A DNA stretch of 64,000 nucleotides, from positions 285,481,379-285,545,378 of the forward strand of contig CM068373.1 of assembly GCA_034769895.1 (NCBI GenBank). The letters are read 5' to 3'. The translations under genes were made by a program, and so were the position numbers. How positions within the stretch are numbered: the first letter of the stretch is position 1; each line of letters begins with the position of its first letter. The stretch comes from Magicicada septendecula (lineage: Eukaryota > Arthropoda > Insecta > Hemiptera > Cicadidae). Positions 54,798 to 64,000 of the stretch are shown piece after piece. A model generated the notes under the pieces. The model was given only the letters and a program-made list of their open reading frames with translations, did not search any database and was not told the origin of the DNA.

Positions 54798-57636
54798 ACT
54801 CTTTTACAAACAACTGAACCGATCTAATACCTACTAAAGAATACTGTGGTCAATAATTTCATAATCACACACTCCCAATTAAAAATGAATAACAGTATCA
54901 GAATACAAACATTGTAATTATAAAAGGCGAACGTAGAGAAGAAATTACTCACGAGACGTTACAACATATAATCATGTTTTCAAGAGCACATTTGATTATA
55001 TTAATAAATAATATATCGATCAACATTTCGATCAAAAACCAAATAAGTTGTTAAAATTTTCAGTAACATTAATGGCTTGAAGTAATACAACAAACACTGA
55101 AACACACTCATTTTAATCACCTTTTAAAATATTACTGCATTTATCACTTCTTGAAATTTCTGAATTATTTTCAGTTCCTGTGGATAATCTGCAAAGTGAT
55201 TAATTAACTTAGTCTACATGCAGATAACTGAGAGCTTTAATGTGAATATTGTAACAAGACATATGAGCCCAATATTTAAGTAACCAAAATATTAACACAT
55301 GTCATAATAATTGAGTCAACAAGACACACCAAGTATTTAATCTAAAATGCCAAGAATGAAACTACATGAGCAACTCATCGAGAAGAATCAACTCACACAC
55401 AAGAGTTAATAAAAACTAATGGTAAATAACAAATATTATAACATTATAAGAAGAAAGAAGATACAGCAAACAATGACTGTACCACAGGAACCAATAACCC
55501 AATAGTTTCGGTCAGTAAGGAACAAATAAGAACAAGAAAGAAACATACTACGAGAAAGACACCTAACAACCACGGCATAAGATATAGATTCCAAGAGCCA
55601 GTCAACTATAGATTAACATCTTAACCGTATAAATAATAACTGAAGAACTTACAGATTGAAGATATAGACAATAACTGACTAACTTAGATGACCCATATAC
55701 AACTAATAATACTGTAAATGAGTAGGACATCCTATATTAGACAAAGAGTGACAGTAACAATACTGTTAACATAAAAGAAGCTGTAAATAAAAGCATAATG
55801 ACATGTTATGCACAGCATCAATGTAATGTAAAGGAAGAATTAGAATTGTCTCATAATTATAATAATTGTTAGTCAAGTAATCAAAAAATGATGTAAGATA
55901 GAAAAGGGAAATAAATAATGAATTGCCAGTTGTCATTAATAACATTAGACTTGAAAAAACAAGGTTAAAAAATGTAAATTTGTATCAACTTAATACACCC
56001 ATTGTTGCTACAAATAATAAAACCACATAACCTAAAATACAGGTACTATCCACCTAACTTCATATTTAATAGTAGGTAAAACATACCAAAACTAAAATAT
56101 TTTGTACCCCAAATCAAGTAGAAGTAATAAGGTTTCTACCAATACCAATATCAGATACCAAGAGTAATTTTTATATAAGAATTCAAGTAAAGAAGGTGAA
56201 CAAAACCAGTCAAAATGAGATCCACTATGTGAAACATAGACAAAACTACATTGTAATGCTAAATAGGAATAACTGAAGAATACCTATGTAATAAGTAAGA
56301 TGTAAAATCACTATTATAATAGCATAAGAGTATTATAAGCAAGGACATAATGTGTGATAAGAATAATGAAGCACACCTGTCATGTGACACCAGGTGTAAT
56401 TACTATTATCCAATGCTATATGCTAAGGAACAGACTAGTGTGTTAAAAACACAAGACTAACTATCAATATACTACTACTAGTAAACTATTCTAAACTAAA
56501 TAATAGTCTGAAAAGACAATAGAATCCCAAATAAGAGTTAAAATAAATGTACACCTCATAGTGCCATATAGAGGTCATATTAATGACAAAAATACCAAGG
56601 AATAAAAATACATTTTAAACATTTTTCTTGCCTCCAGAAACGTTGACAGAAGGTAATTAACCTATTTTTATAGTAAAAATACATTCCAGACAAACAAAGA
56701 CTAACAGTAGTTGTAACAACTTAATGTTTACAACTGGGGTAGGCTAATGCAGAAGTTACCCAGATACCTTTTATTATAAATAATTTGTAAATACAATTGA
56801 CAGACTCATAGGCTAAGTCAATGATAGCATAAGCACCATATTTTGTCATTAGATGTAAGTAACCAATAAGTGAGAAGTGTGGGAGGACTTGGAAGGCATG
56901 CCCACAAGGAGGTATGATTGCCATTAAATAGTTTTAATTTAATAATAAATACAATCAATAGTGAATAGTGTAATGTGATAATCTCAAACATTAACTCCCT
57001 TAATAATGAATGAAAGCACACCATGAGTGGACTCAAAATAAAGAGTCAAGTGTCACCAATACAGTGATAAGCTTAGATTTCAAATCTATGCCATAATAAG
57101 AAAATTATTACAATTATAAGATATTTGTGTCAACTCGAGCAAATGTTTATAATCTCCAACCCAGCCACCCCACGCTAATAACAACAATTAAAATATTGCG
57201 CGGAGAGGGTATGTGCATCAAATTAAAGATCGTCAACCAATCAGATCCAAGAAATTAGCCAAATTTACAACGATCACAAGACGGAACGGCAGAGAGAGAT
57301 GCTTTTTTGAGAGACTTTATCATCAACTTCAGAGGAAGGCAGACGGCTACTCGACACCGCTAAGAAACAGCTGTTCACATAATTTGTGCGCGTCACTGTT
57401 GCAAACAAAGCAACATAACCTCAATTTGTGCCAACATAACTACACTAGTATTGAAGGTGTTTTAAGTGTAACAGTGCATAATAAGGATTGCTAAGTGTAT
57501 AACCCATAGCAATTCCGGGATTTAATTTATAAAAAGGGAGTACAGTGATTTTTTCAATATTAATTAAGAATTTGAAAGACGATATAATCGAACCACATTC
57601 CAATAATGTGTGTAAATAAAGTATGTAGATTAAGGT
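52950..57636 (+). other. 4.7 kb A-rich, gene-less region, probably LTR-derived
   Basis: No ORF or protein motif supported on either strand. The top strand is A-rich, as in the plus-strand LTR elements here, and a segment near 57420-57560 resembles 15680-15820. A (CT)n microsatellite of about 45 bp lies at 54750-54794. The most GC-balanced part, 57170-57500 (gcgcggagaggg, ccaatcag), could be an LTR promoter. I could not find paired ends. Confidence 0.4.
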
Positions 57637-58996
57637 GCATTATTAATATTATTCAATCAACAGTACTAATGACAATCCTCAACTTAATTTGAATATTCTA
57701 TTTTTCAAGAATTTTGCAAACAATTAATCATTCATTATGTACAAATACTGAGTGTGATATAACCACACCTGATTAAAGTTGTTGTTTATTAAACATAGAT
57801 CAAACCAACAAGCATTCATAAGCGATTGAGAATTGTCAACTGTATGAAACAATTAACGAAAGTTAATGAAAAATGCAATGCTATTTATGTTTTGTAATTT
57901 AGGAAGAGTCTACTACTATTAGTATTTAAATGTTTATGTCTATTATGAATAAGAAACTAAGGTTGTCAAGCTACATAAATACTTCCAGCTATATAATTTC
58001 CCTTTTGTAGAGTCAAATGATGATTCAGATGTTCCATTCAACAACACTGTTTCAAAATATTATTTTATTGTTCACATTTTAAATGTTTTATCAACAGTTA
58101 TTTTAACGTTAACAAACGTTCTTTAAATCATTTATTGTCGATTGACTAATAATTCTGTTAACCTAAAATGTCCAAAGCAGGCATGGTTATAATTTTGAAT
58201 GTTATTAAGAGATGATTGAATTGTAATCGTCTTCAAACTGCCTAATAACGGTAGAATAAGAGTTCTAGTAAATAATTTGGTATTCTGCAAGCTAAAAGAA
58301 CCCACATATGAATTAACTTATTTTAACCAAAAAGCATTCTAACCATACACTGATATTGTAAATCAGTTTTACCACCCTGAGACAAATTTTATAAAACAAA
58401 CAATTAATGTTATTTTAATTTGAATTAAAATAATTAATGATACTTTAGATCATTAAAAAGGAGTGTTAAACAGAATAAATTATCATTTTATATGAGCAAA
58501 CGGAGTCAGTTAGTTCATTTCAATAGACTAGGCTTACAGGATAGGTGAACGACTCTTATTGGATAGCCCGACACGCTGCGGCGAATTTGAATACGGTAAG
58601 TCAATCTACAGATTAGATTGCTACATTGACCCTGCAAGATCGGCAAGACCCACCACAAGTAAGTGATCATTCTTGCCAAATATTTATACTTTCAGCGAGG
58701 AATCCACGTCGCCACTTTGCCTAGTCTATGGAAGAATAACAACTTAAAATAAATTAACCGAAATTGAAACGACTTCGCTAACTAACTTCCAGTGCATTCA
58801 TTGGATTTATTTACATTGGATTCAATGCTAGATTGAATTGAATTAAATAAATCAATAAAAATAATAAACTAAACTAAAAGTTATTGAAATTTAAAACACA
58901 ATAAACGGTCATTTAACACCCCGTAAACAGGTTACTTACAAATTGACGCCAACAACATGTGTCTTTTAAGACAGGACGAAAATGAAAACTTATACA
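57637..58996 (+). mobile_element. 5' LTR of the gag-only LTR2 element
   Basis: About 1.36 kb ending in CTTATACA before the PBS. Its first 340 bp match 61246-61588 with only a few substitutions (for example 57672 a/t, 57768-57770). The extreme 5' end differs (tgcattatt against tgtaac before aatattattc), so the start is approximate. The boundary motif acaaattg occurs at 58938 and 58994, 56 bp apart. Confidence 0.8.
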
Positions 58997-58999
58997 AAT

Positions 59000-59017
59000 T
59001 GGCGCACAACGTAAGAG
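59000..59017 (+). promoter_or_regulatory. LTR2 primer-binding site
   Basis: TGGCGCACAACGTAAGAG, resembling the tRNA-Lys-type site and the LTR1 PBS (TGGCGCTCAAC). Confidence 0.7.
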
Positions 59018-59112
59018 GCTTAAATTAGGTCACAACTAATAATAAATAAAACACAATAAACTCAGTCTTACCTAATTTCGAGCAAGCAGCTGCAGTACCA
59101 GAAGAATAGAAC

Positions 59113-60966
59113 ATGTACCAGAAGAGATCGACATCCAAGAAACGCGCAGCGGATGCGGAACCAAAAATAAACATGGACGAAAAGGAGGCGACGCTGGTGG
59201 AAGATGTCGAAACGATATTACCTCCCATGGAGCCTACCAAACCCACACGACGAGAGGACCAACCAGAGCAACCCACCCAACCAGGGGGCATGAATCTCGT
59301 AGAAATGATGAGGAATATGATGGAAGAAACGTTGAAAAAGAATAAGGAGGAATTAAAAACAGATAACCAAAAAAATTTGGAATCATTGAAGCAGGAGTTA
59401 AGTGAAAAAATGGAGGAATTAAAAGCAGATAGTCAGAAAAATAATGACTTGTTAAATAAAAAAATGGATGACAGCAACAAGGACTTAAAAGAGGAATTGA
59501 GCAGAAAAATAGATGACAACAGCAAGAAGATTGAAGAAAAAATAGATGAGCTGAAACAAGATAGCCAAAGAAACATGGAAGCACTGAACAAAAAAATCGA
59601 GGAGGAGATGACAGAAGTTAAAAAAGAAATATCCGAGATAAATGAGAAATGGAAGCAGACCAGTAACGAACTGCAACAAACCAAAGAGGATATTACCGTT
59701 CGAGTGAACAACTTGGAGGAATCCAATCAAGTCCAGATCGTGGCGATACAGCAGAAAATGGAAGAAGAAGTGAATCGGCTGAAGACGAACACTGAAGAGC
59801 GGTGCACAAGTATCGAGACGACCGTGAACACGATACAAACACGAGTCAACAATAATTATGAGCAGATCGAAGATATACAACGCCGAGAAATCCCAAGAAT
59901 GCGGGAAGAAATTGAAAACATCGGGAACCGACCAGCAGTAGTGCCGCAATTCCAACACTCCGACAATCGGGAAGCGATGAATTTTAGGGTGTATAAACGA
60001 ATTTCTCGCCTGAGTAGATGAGATCTTGAGTAGGAACCGGGAGACCAGATGGCTGATCATAAGAGGACAAATTGACGAATACTTCAAAGAATTGAATGAC
60101 AATTGGTGGACGGCAACACGGCACGATATTCAGAGCTACGCCGAGTTCAAGGAGTTGTTCAAATCAAAGTATTGGTCCGAAAGTACCCAGAATATCGTAC
60201 GGGACAATATATGCTACGGTAGGTACGAAGCAAGCAGAGGATCGACCCTGACGGCCTACTTTTTCGGAAAGGTTTGTCTAGCGAGAAACTTGGAGCCACG
60301 GATCCCTGAAGAAAGCCTTGTAACCAAATTAGCATTCCATTATGAAGGAGGCATCGCAAGGGCCAGACTTAGCGGACAGGTAAAGACGATACAAGTGATG
60401 GCGGCGTTACCTGAAGGTTACGAACATGAGGGATACTACCGTAGAAGTCACCAAGGGAACGACCGGTATAACGACCCAGTAAACCAGGCTAATAATAATA
60501 ATAGTCGTGGGAATTACCGCCCTAACTTCAATAACCGTAACGACAACAATGACAACAGAGGACAGTTTTTTCGGCCAAACCCAAACAATAACAACATCAA
60601 TAACAACCGACCAAGCGGCACCAATAACTTCAATAACCGGGCAAATGGCCCAAACTATCCGCCTAACAGGGCGAATAACCAAGGTTATAACAATAATCAT
60701 AACCCAAACAATAATTACAGTCAACAAAAGCGACCGTATCGCAGAGTCAACTATGTGCATGCGGGAAACAACGGAGGGGAAAGACGTCCATACGTGAGAC
60801 ATTCAAACGCATACAGTAGCCCACAAAGGAGTCATAGTTACGATGACAGGCGTAACCCCAGAAACGACACCAGGAGGAGTCGCAGTCAAGAGGACTATCG
60901 ACGGCCCAGTTATGAAGAGGATCGCCCTCAACCCGGGAATAGACTCATTGAGTCATTCAATTCCAT
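59113..60966 (+). pseudogene. LTR2 gag protein (coiled coil + capsid-like + Asn/Arg-rich tail), broken
   Basis: From ATG 59113 the frame to 60021 has an acidic start, MNLVEMMRNMMEETLKKNKE, and a long coiled coil of repeated E(E)(L/M)K(A/T)D(S/N)QKN-like units (about residues 70-250). A frameshift near 59990 and a TGA at 60011-60013 break it. The frame from 60014 continues with RNRETRWLIIRGQIDEYFKE, the Gypsy gag-like FKELFKSKYWSESTQ (about 60150) and ARNLEPRIPEESLVTKLAFH. A low-complexity Asn/Arg tail follows (60480-60800) and then Arg/Ser (to about 60966). No CCHC zinc knuckle. The open frame to 61165 is a T-rich, hydrophobic read-through that I exclude. No pol follows. Confidence 0.8.
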
Positions 60967-61245
60967 GAACTTGTTTCATTTTTGTTTGGTTTTGGTTTTT
61001 TCCCTTCTTCATTTGTTCTGGTTGATCACTTTCTTTTTTGGTTTTATTCTCGTTTGCTTTTTTGTGGTTCCCTTCTTCTTTTGTTTCTTCTTGTTGGGTC
61101 AATCACTTGGGTTAGATCATGTCGCCGTTCGTCGTGTCATTGTCTTTATATTTTATTTATATTAAACATTTTATTTTACATGAAGTATTATTTTATATTC
61201 AAAATCATCTTTTTTATCCGTGGTATTGGGGTGGCTTTTTTGTGT
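60967..61245 (+). other. T-rich 3' leader and polypurine tract of LTR2
   Basis: Non-coding, T-rich, in the place where pol would be. A purine-rich ggtattggggtgg (61221-61233) shortly before the LTR is the best polypurine tract candidate. Confidence 0.55.
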
Positions 61246-61588
61246 TGTAACAATATTATTCAATCAACAGTACTAATGACTATCCTCAACTTAATTTGAA
61301 TATTCTATTTTTCAAGAATTTTGCAAACAATTAATCATTCATTATGTACAAATACTGAGTGTGATATAACCACACCTTATTAAAGTTGTTGTTTATTAAA
61401 CATAGATCAAACCAACAAGCATTCATAAGCGATTGAGAATTGTCAACTGTATGAAACAATTAACGAAAGTTAATGAAAAATGCAATGCTATTTATGTTTT
61501 GTAATTTAGGAAGAGTCTACTACTATTAGTATTTAAATGTTTATGTCTATTATGAATAAGAAACTAAGGTTGTCAAGCTACATAAATA
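61246..61588 (+). mobile_element. 3' LTR of LTR2, truncated by Tigger insertion
   Basis: Starts TGTAACAATATT and matches 57645-57985 until tacataaata, where the Tigger begins. In the 5' LTR the same place reads ataaatacttccagc, giving the empty site. Confidence 0.88.
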
Positions 61589-63489
61589 CAGTAGACTCTC
61601 GGCTATCCGACTCCCGCCTATTCGACCTCCGGCCTATCCGACCCGCCCTCCCACTACTTCAAAAAAAAAAAAAAAAAAAAAAGTATTTTGAGTACGGTAC
61701 ATATGCAGTATTTCCACTCCGATTACTAGCGCCTTCAAACGTCATGTGAGCAATCCCGCCACGCGGGTGAAGGCGCTTACGCATGAATCACCAGCTACCA
61801 ATACAGTACGCCGATTGATTCATGTTGTGACAGGAAAGTTTCGTGTTCCTACTTGAGTGTGTAACAGGTGCATCAGTCAGTCTGTATCCAGAAGTCAGTC
61901 CGTGCGGTTCAGTCGTTCGTGGATTGTTAATTTGTTATAAAGTGTGTATATGGTATTGTTGGTGGCTTTTATTTTTAAGTGAAATATGGGTGACAAACGA
62001 AAGAAAGTGGTAGTAACTTTGGAAGAAAAACTGCAAGCAATAAAAAGAATGGATTCTGGTGAGTCGGTAAACAAAATTGCACTGGAGTTAGGAGTTGGAA
62101 AAACTACTGTGGGTGATTGGCGAAGAAATCGCGCAGAGATTGAAAAATGGTGTTCTAAGCAAGCAAGTGGCAGTGGCATGAAAGTTAGAAAAACTATGCA
62201 AAAAGGAAAACATGTGGAAGTTGAAGAGGCTTTATATCTGTGGTATGAAAATGTGAGGGGGAAGGATTGACGGTTTCAGGCCCCTTGCTCCAAGAAAAAG
62301 CGATTCAGTTTAAAAAACAGATCGAAGGAGACGATGGTGAGTTTACTGCCAGTGACGGGTGGCTTGATTGCTGGAAGAAACGTTTTGGTGTTTGTCAGAT
62401 GACGATTAGTGGTGAAGCATTGTCTGCTAATAAGGACACTATCCCTGACTTTAAAAAACACTTTTTTGACCTGCTTGATAAGGAAGGTATTTCCGGAGAA
62501 CAAGTGTACAACTGTGATGAGACGGGTTTGAATTAACGTATGTTGCCGTCTAAAACACTAGCGTCTAAACAGGAAAAGGCCACACCAGGGTTCAAGAAGA
62601 GCAAGGACCGCGTTACAGTTTTAGCTTGTAGTAACGCAACCAGAAACCACAAGTTGAGACTGACCTTGATTGGAAAATCTCGCATGCCTAGGGCTTTTAA
62701 AAATCTTAAAGATTTAAGTTCTTTGCCCCTGCATTATACCCATCAACAAAAGGCGTGGATGAATGGAGAAATTTTCAAAAATTGGTTTGAACAGGAATTT
62801 GTGCCACAAGTTGAAAAACACTTAGCTGAAAACAATTTAACAAGGAAAGCAATCCTAGTTTTGGATAACGCTCCTTCACATCCAGCAAATGACCAATTAA
62901 AAGATGGAGACATAAAAGCTTTGTTCTTGCCTGCAAATGTTACATCTATATGTCAGCCAATGGATCAGGGAGTGCTCCAAGCTTTGAAAAAGAAATATCG
63001 ACGTAGGCTACTAAGCTATATCATCGCGACAATTGATAATACAGAAGTTGCGACGGCACTACAGTCAGTAGACATGCTTGACGTCATCAGATGGGTGTCC
63101 GAGGCATTGGATGAAATTCCATCTTTAACACTTGTGCGATCGTGGAAAATTTTGCTGGATCACAGAGCCAGTGATAAGTGGGAAGAGGTAGAACAGCAAT
63201 GTGATGTGGAAAATGCAACTGATAACACTGCGCTTGTATCGCTGTTAGAAAAAGTTCCCGGATGTGAGGAAGCTTCATTGGAAGACATCACAGAAGTTGG
63301 CAAAGGACGAAATCGAAGAAATTGCAGACGAAGATATTGTAGCGATGGTATTAAATGAATAGCCGATTGAAGAGGAACAAGGTGATGAACCCTCCGATCA
63401 TATAACCCACTCCGAAGGCCTGAAGGCGATCGAGACGGCAGTGGAATACATTGGCCAGCAAGAAGAAGCAACACCAGCAGACATCATAT
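61589..63489 (+). mobile_element. Second Tigger/jerky-type transposon, 3' end missing
   Basis: Begins CAGTAGACTCTCGGCTATCC after TA (61587-61588), a typical pogo/Tigger terminus, followed by ctatccgac/ctattcgac repeats and an A-run at 61661-61682. It is interrupted at 63490 by an LTR, so its right terminal repeat is not in the window. Confidence 0.85.
61986..63489 (+). pseudogene. Tigger/jerky-like transposase, disrupted
   Basis: ATG 61986. A helix-turn-helix (KKVVVTLEEKLQAIKRMDSG, NKIALELGVGKTTVGDWRRN) is followed by a CENP-B/Tc5-type domain (about 62200-62400, DGWLDCWKKRFGV) and a DDD core: YNCDETGLN (62507), AILVLDNAPSHPAN (62860) and QPMDQGVLQALKKKYRRR (62955). Lesions are a frameshift near 62265, an in-frame TAA at 62534-62536, a frameshift near 63301, and a TAG at about 63360 in the resumed frame. 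After that it stays open until the LTR at 63490. All three catalytic aspartates are still encoded. The family is not the same as the intact Tigger at 8632. Confidence 0.88.
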
Positions 63490-64000
63490 TGTTACGATGG
63501 TCTACTCGATCGTCGTAGGTACAGTGGAAACAAAATAAGTACAAGACACCAATTAAGTCACTAATCACACCTTTAATTGTTACAGTAAAACAGTTCGTAA
63601 TTAACAACACAGGCTACAGTAAATCAAATGAAAATTGTACACACGCAATAAAATGTCCACAAATATTAAAACTCGATTGTATTACAATTATACCGTCTGA
63701 TTATAAAACGCAACACTTCAATAATAACTACTTGAACGTACACAGTAATAACTCGAACCGCTCTGGAAATATATCGTACTAATACTCTCGAACCGCACTA
63801 TCAAATATCTCGCATTGAACTGAAAAACTAAGGCCGCTACCCGATGTATTTATAGTCACGCTCACACACCAGAAGCTTCCAAACTGCGTCTTATCTCTCG
63901 TGAACTATGTAATTACTACGCCCTTGACACAGTCCAAGCGTCCGAGCGAAGCCCGGCACAGTCGAGAAAATTCTCGCAAAATGCGTCTAGTAGCACGTAC
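63490..64000 (-). mobile_element. LTR of a further minus-strand LTR element, cut by window end
   Basis: A sharp change from Tigger coding sequence at TGTTACGATGG (63490), which on the minus strand is an LTR end ..CCATCGTAACA. The minus strand has a plausible promoter: ACTATAAATACATC (TATA box about 63846-63855) followed by a TCAGT initiator about 30 bp downstream. No ORF. Its internal region is expected to the right of the window. Confidence 0.5.

Noticed and set aside
59485-60102. 205-residue minus-strand ORF opposite the LTR2 gag
   Set aside because: Antisense shadow of a lysine/glutamate-rich coiled coil, which reads as Phe/Leu/Ser-rich on the other strand.
60967-61165. Hydrophobic C-terminal extension of the LTR2 gag resembling an envelope membrane segment
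   Set aside because: It is the reading of a T-rich non-coding 3' region. The composition changes abruptly after the Arg/Ser-rich gag tail, and there is no signal peptide or ectodomain.
1-64000. tRNA, rRNA or complete host genes
   Set aside because: I looked for cloverleaf-like T-arm/acceptor patterns and conserved host protein motifs and found none beyond the PBS sequences and one possible exon. A tRNAscan or protein search could still find something I missed.

Overview
This window is repeat-dense, AT-rich eukaryotic nuclear DNA, almost certainly from an arthropod and most likely an insect. The evidence is the mixture of mobile-element families rather than any host marker gene: jockey-like and RTE-like LINEs, Penelope-like elements with a GIY-YIG domain, Gypsy-type LTR elements, two pogo/Tigger (CENP-B/jerky-like) transposons, two hAT families, a decayed mariner and two Helitrons. 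There is no prokaryotic operon structure, and I recognise no rRNA or tRNA gene or complete host gene. One 143-bp stretch (30166-30308, minus) could be a single host exon.

Layout. 1-2160: a GC-rich, broken jockey-type LINE followed by the poly-A end of a second, minus-strand LINE. 2161-6139: dispersed repeats and a decayed LTR with a primer-binding site. 6140-7055: a 5'-truncated RTE-like LINE with a perfect 17-bp target duplication. 7056-20420: LTR element 'A', interrupted by an apparently intact intron-containing Tigger (8632-10936), a LINE scrap (11606-12345) and a 6.8-kb block (12906-19735) made of an A-rich LTR-like unit plus two head-to-tail Helitrons. 20591-23149: PBS and T-rich LTR of a minus-strand element. 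23150-29174: LTR element 'B', arranged LTR-internal-LTR-partial internal. 29175-38717: foldback repeats, LINE scraps, a palindromic Penelope-like dimer (31814-32980), a palindromic MITE and two opposed hAT copies. 38718-42372: a decayed mariner with a ZMYM-type hAT nested in it. 42688-51535: a young minus-strand LTR element with 2.7-kb LTRs. 51536-57636: repeats and A-rich DNA without genes. 57637-61588: a gag-only LTR element whose 3' LTR is split by a second Tigger (from 61589), itself cut by another LTR (from 63490).

How the parts relate. The three best-defined LTR families (A/B; the 42.7-51.5 kb element; the 57.6 kb element) all encode a coiled-coil gag-like protein and none carries reverse transcriptase in this window. 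They look like non-autonomous elements that depend on an autonomous partner elsewhere. A and B also share a small, conserved, unrecognised acidic ORF ending in DDGG, which is the best candidate here for something undescribed. The 42.7 kb element joins the coiled coil directly to an integrase. Two of the families place a copy of the LTR/PBS boundary motif exactly 56 bp inside the LTR. Several dispersed repeats carry hammerhead-ribozyme-like cores. All boundaries and identities were read by eye; no search or folding was run.
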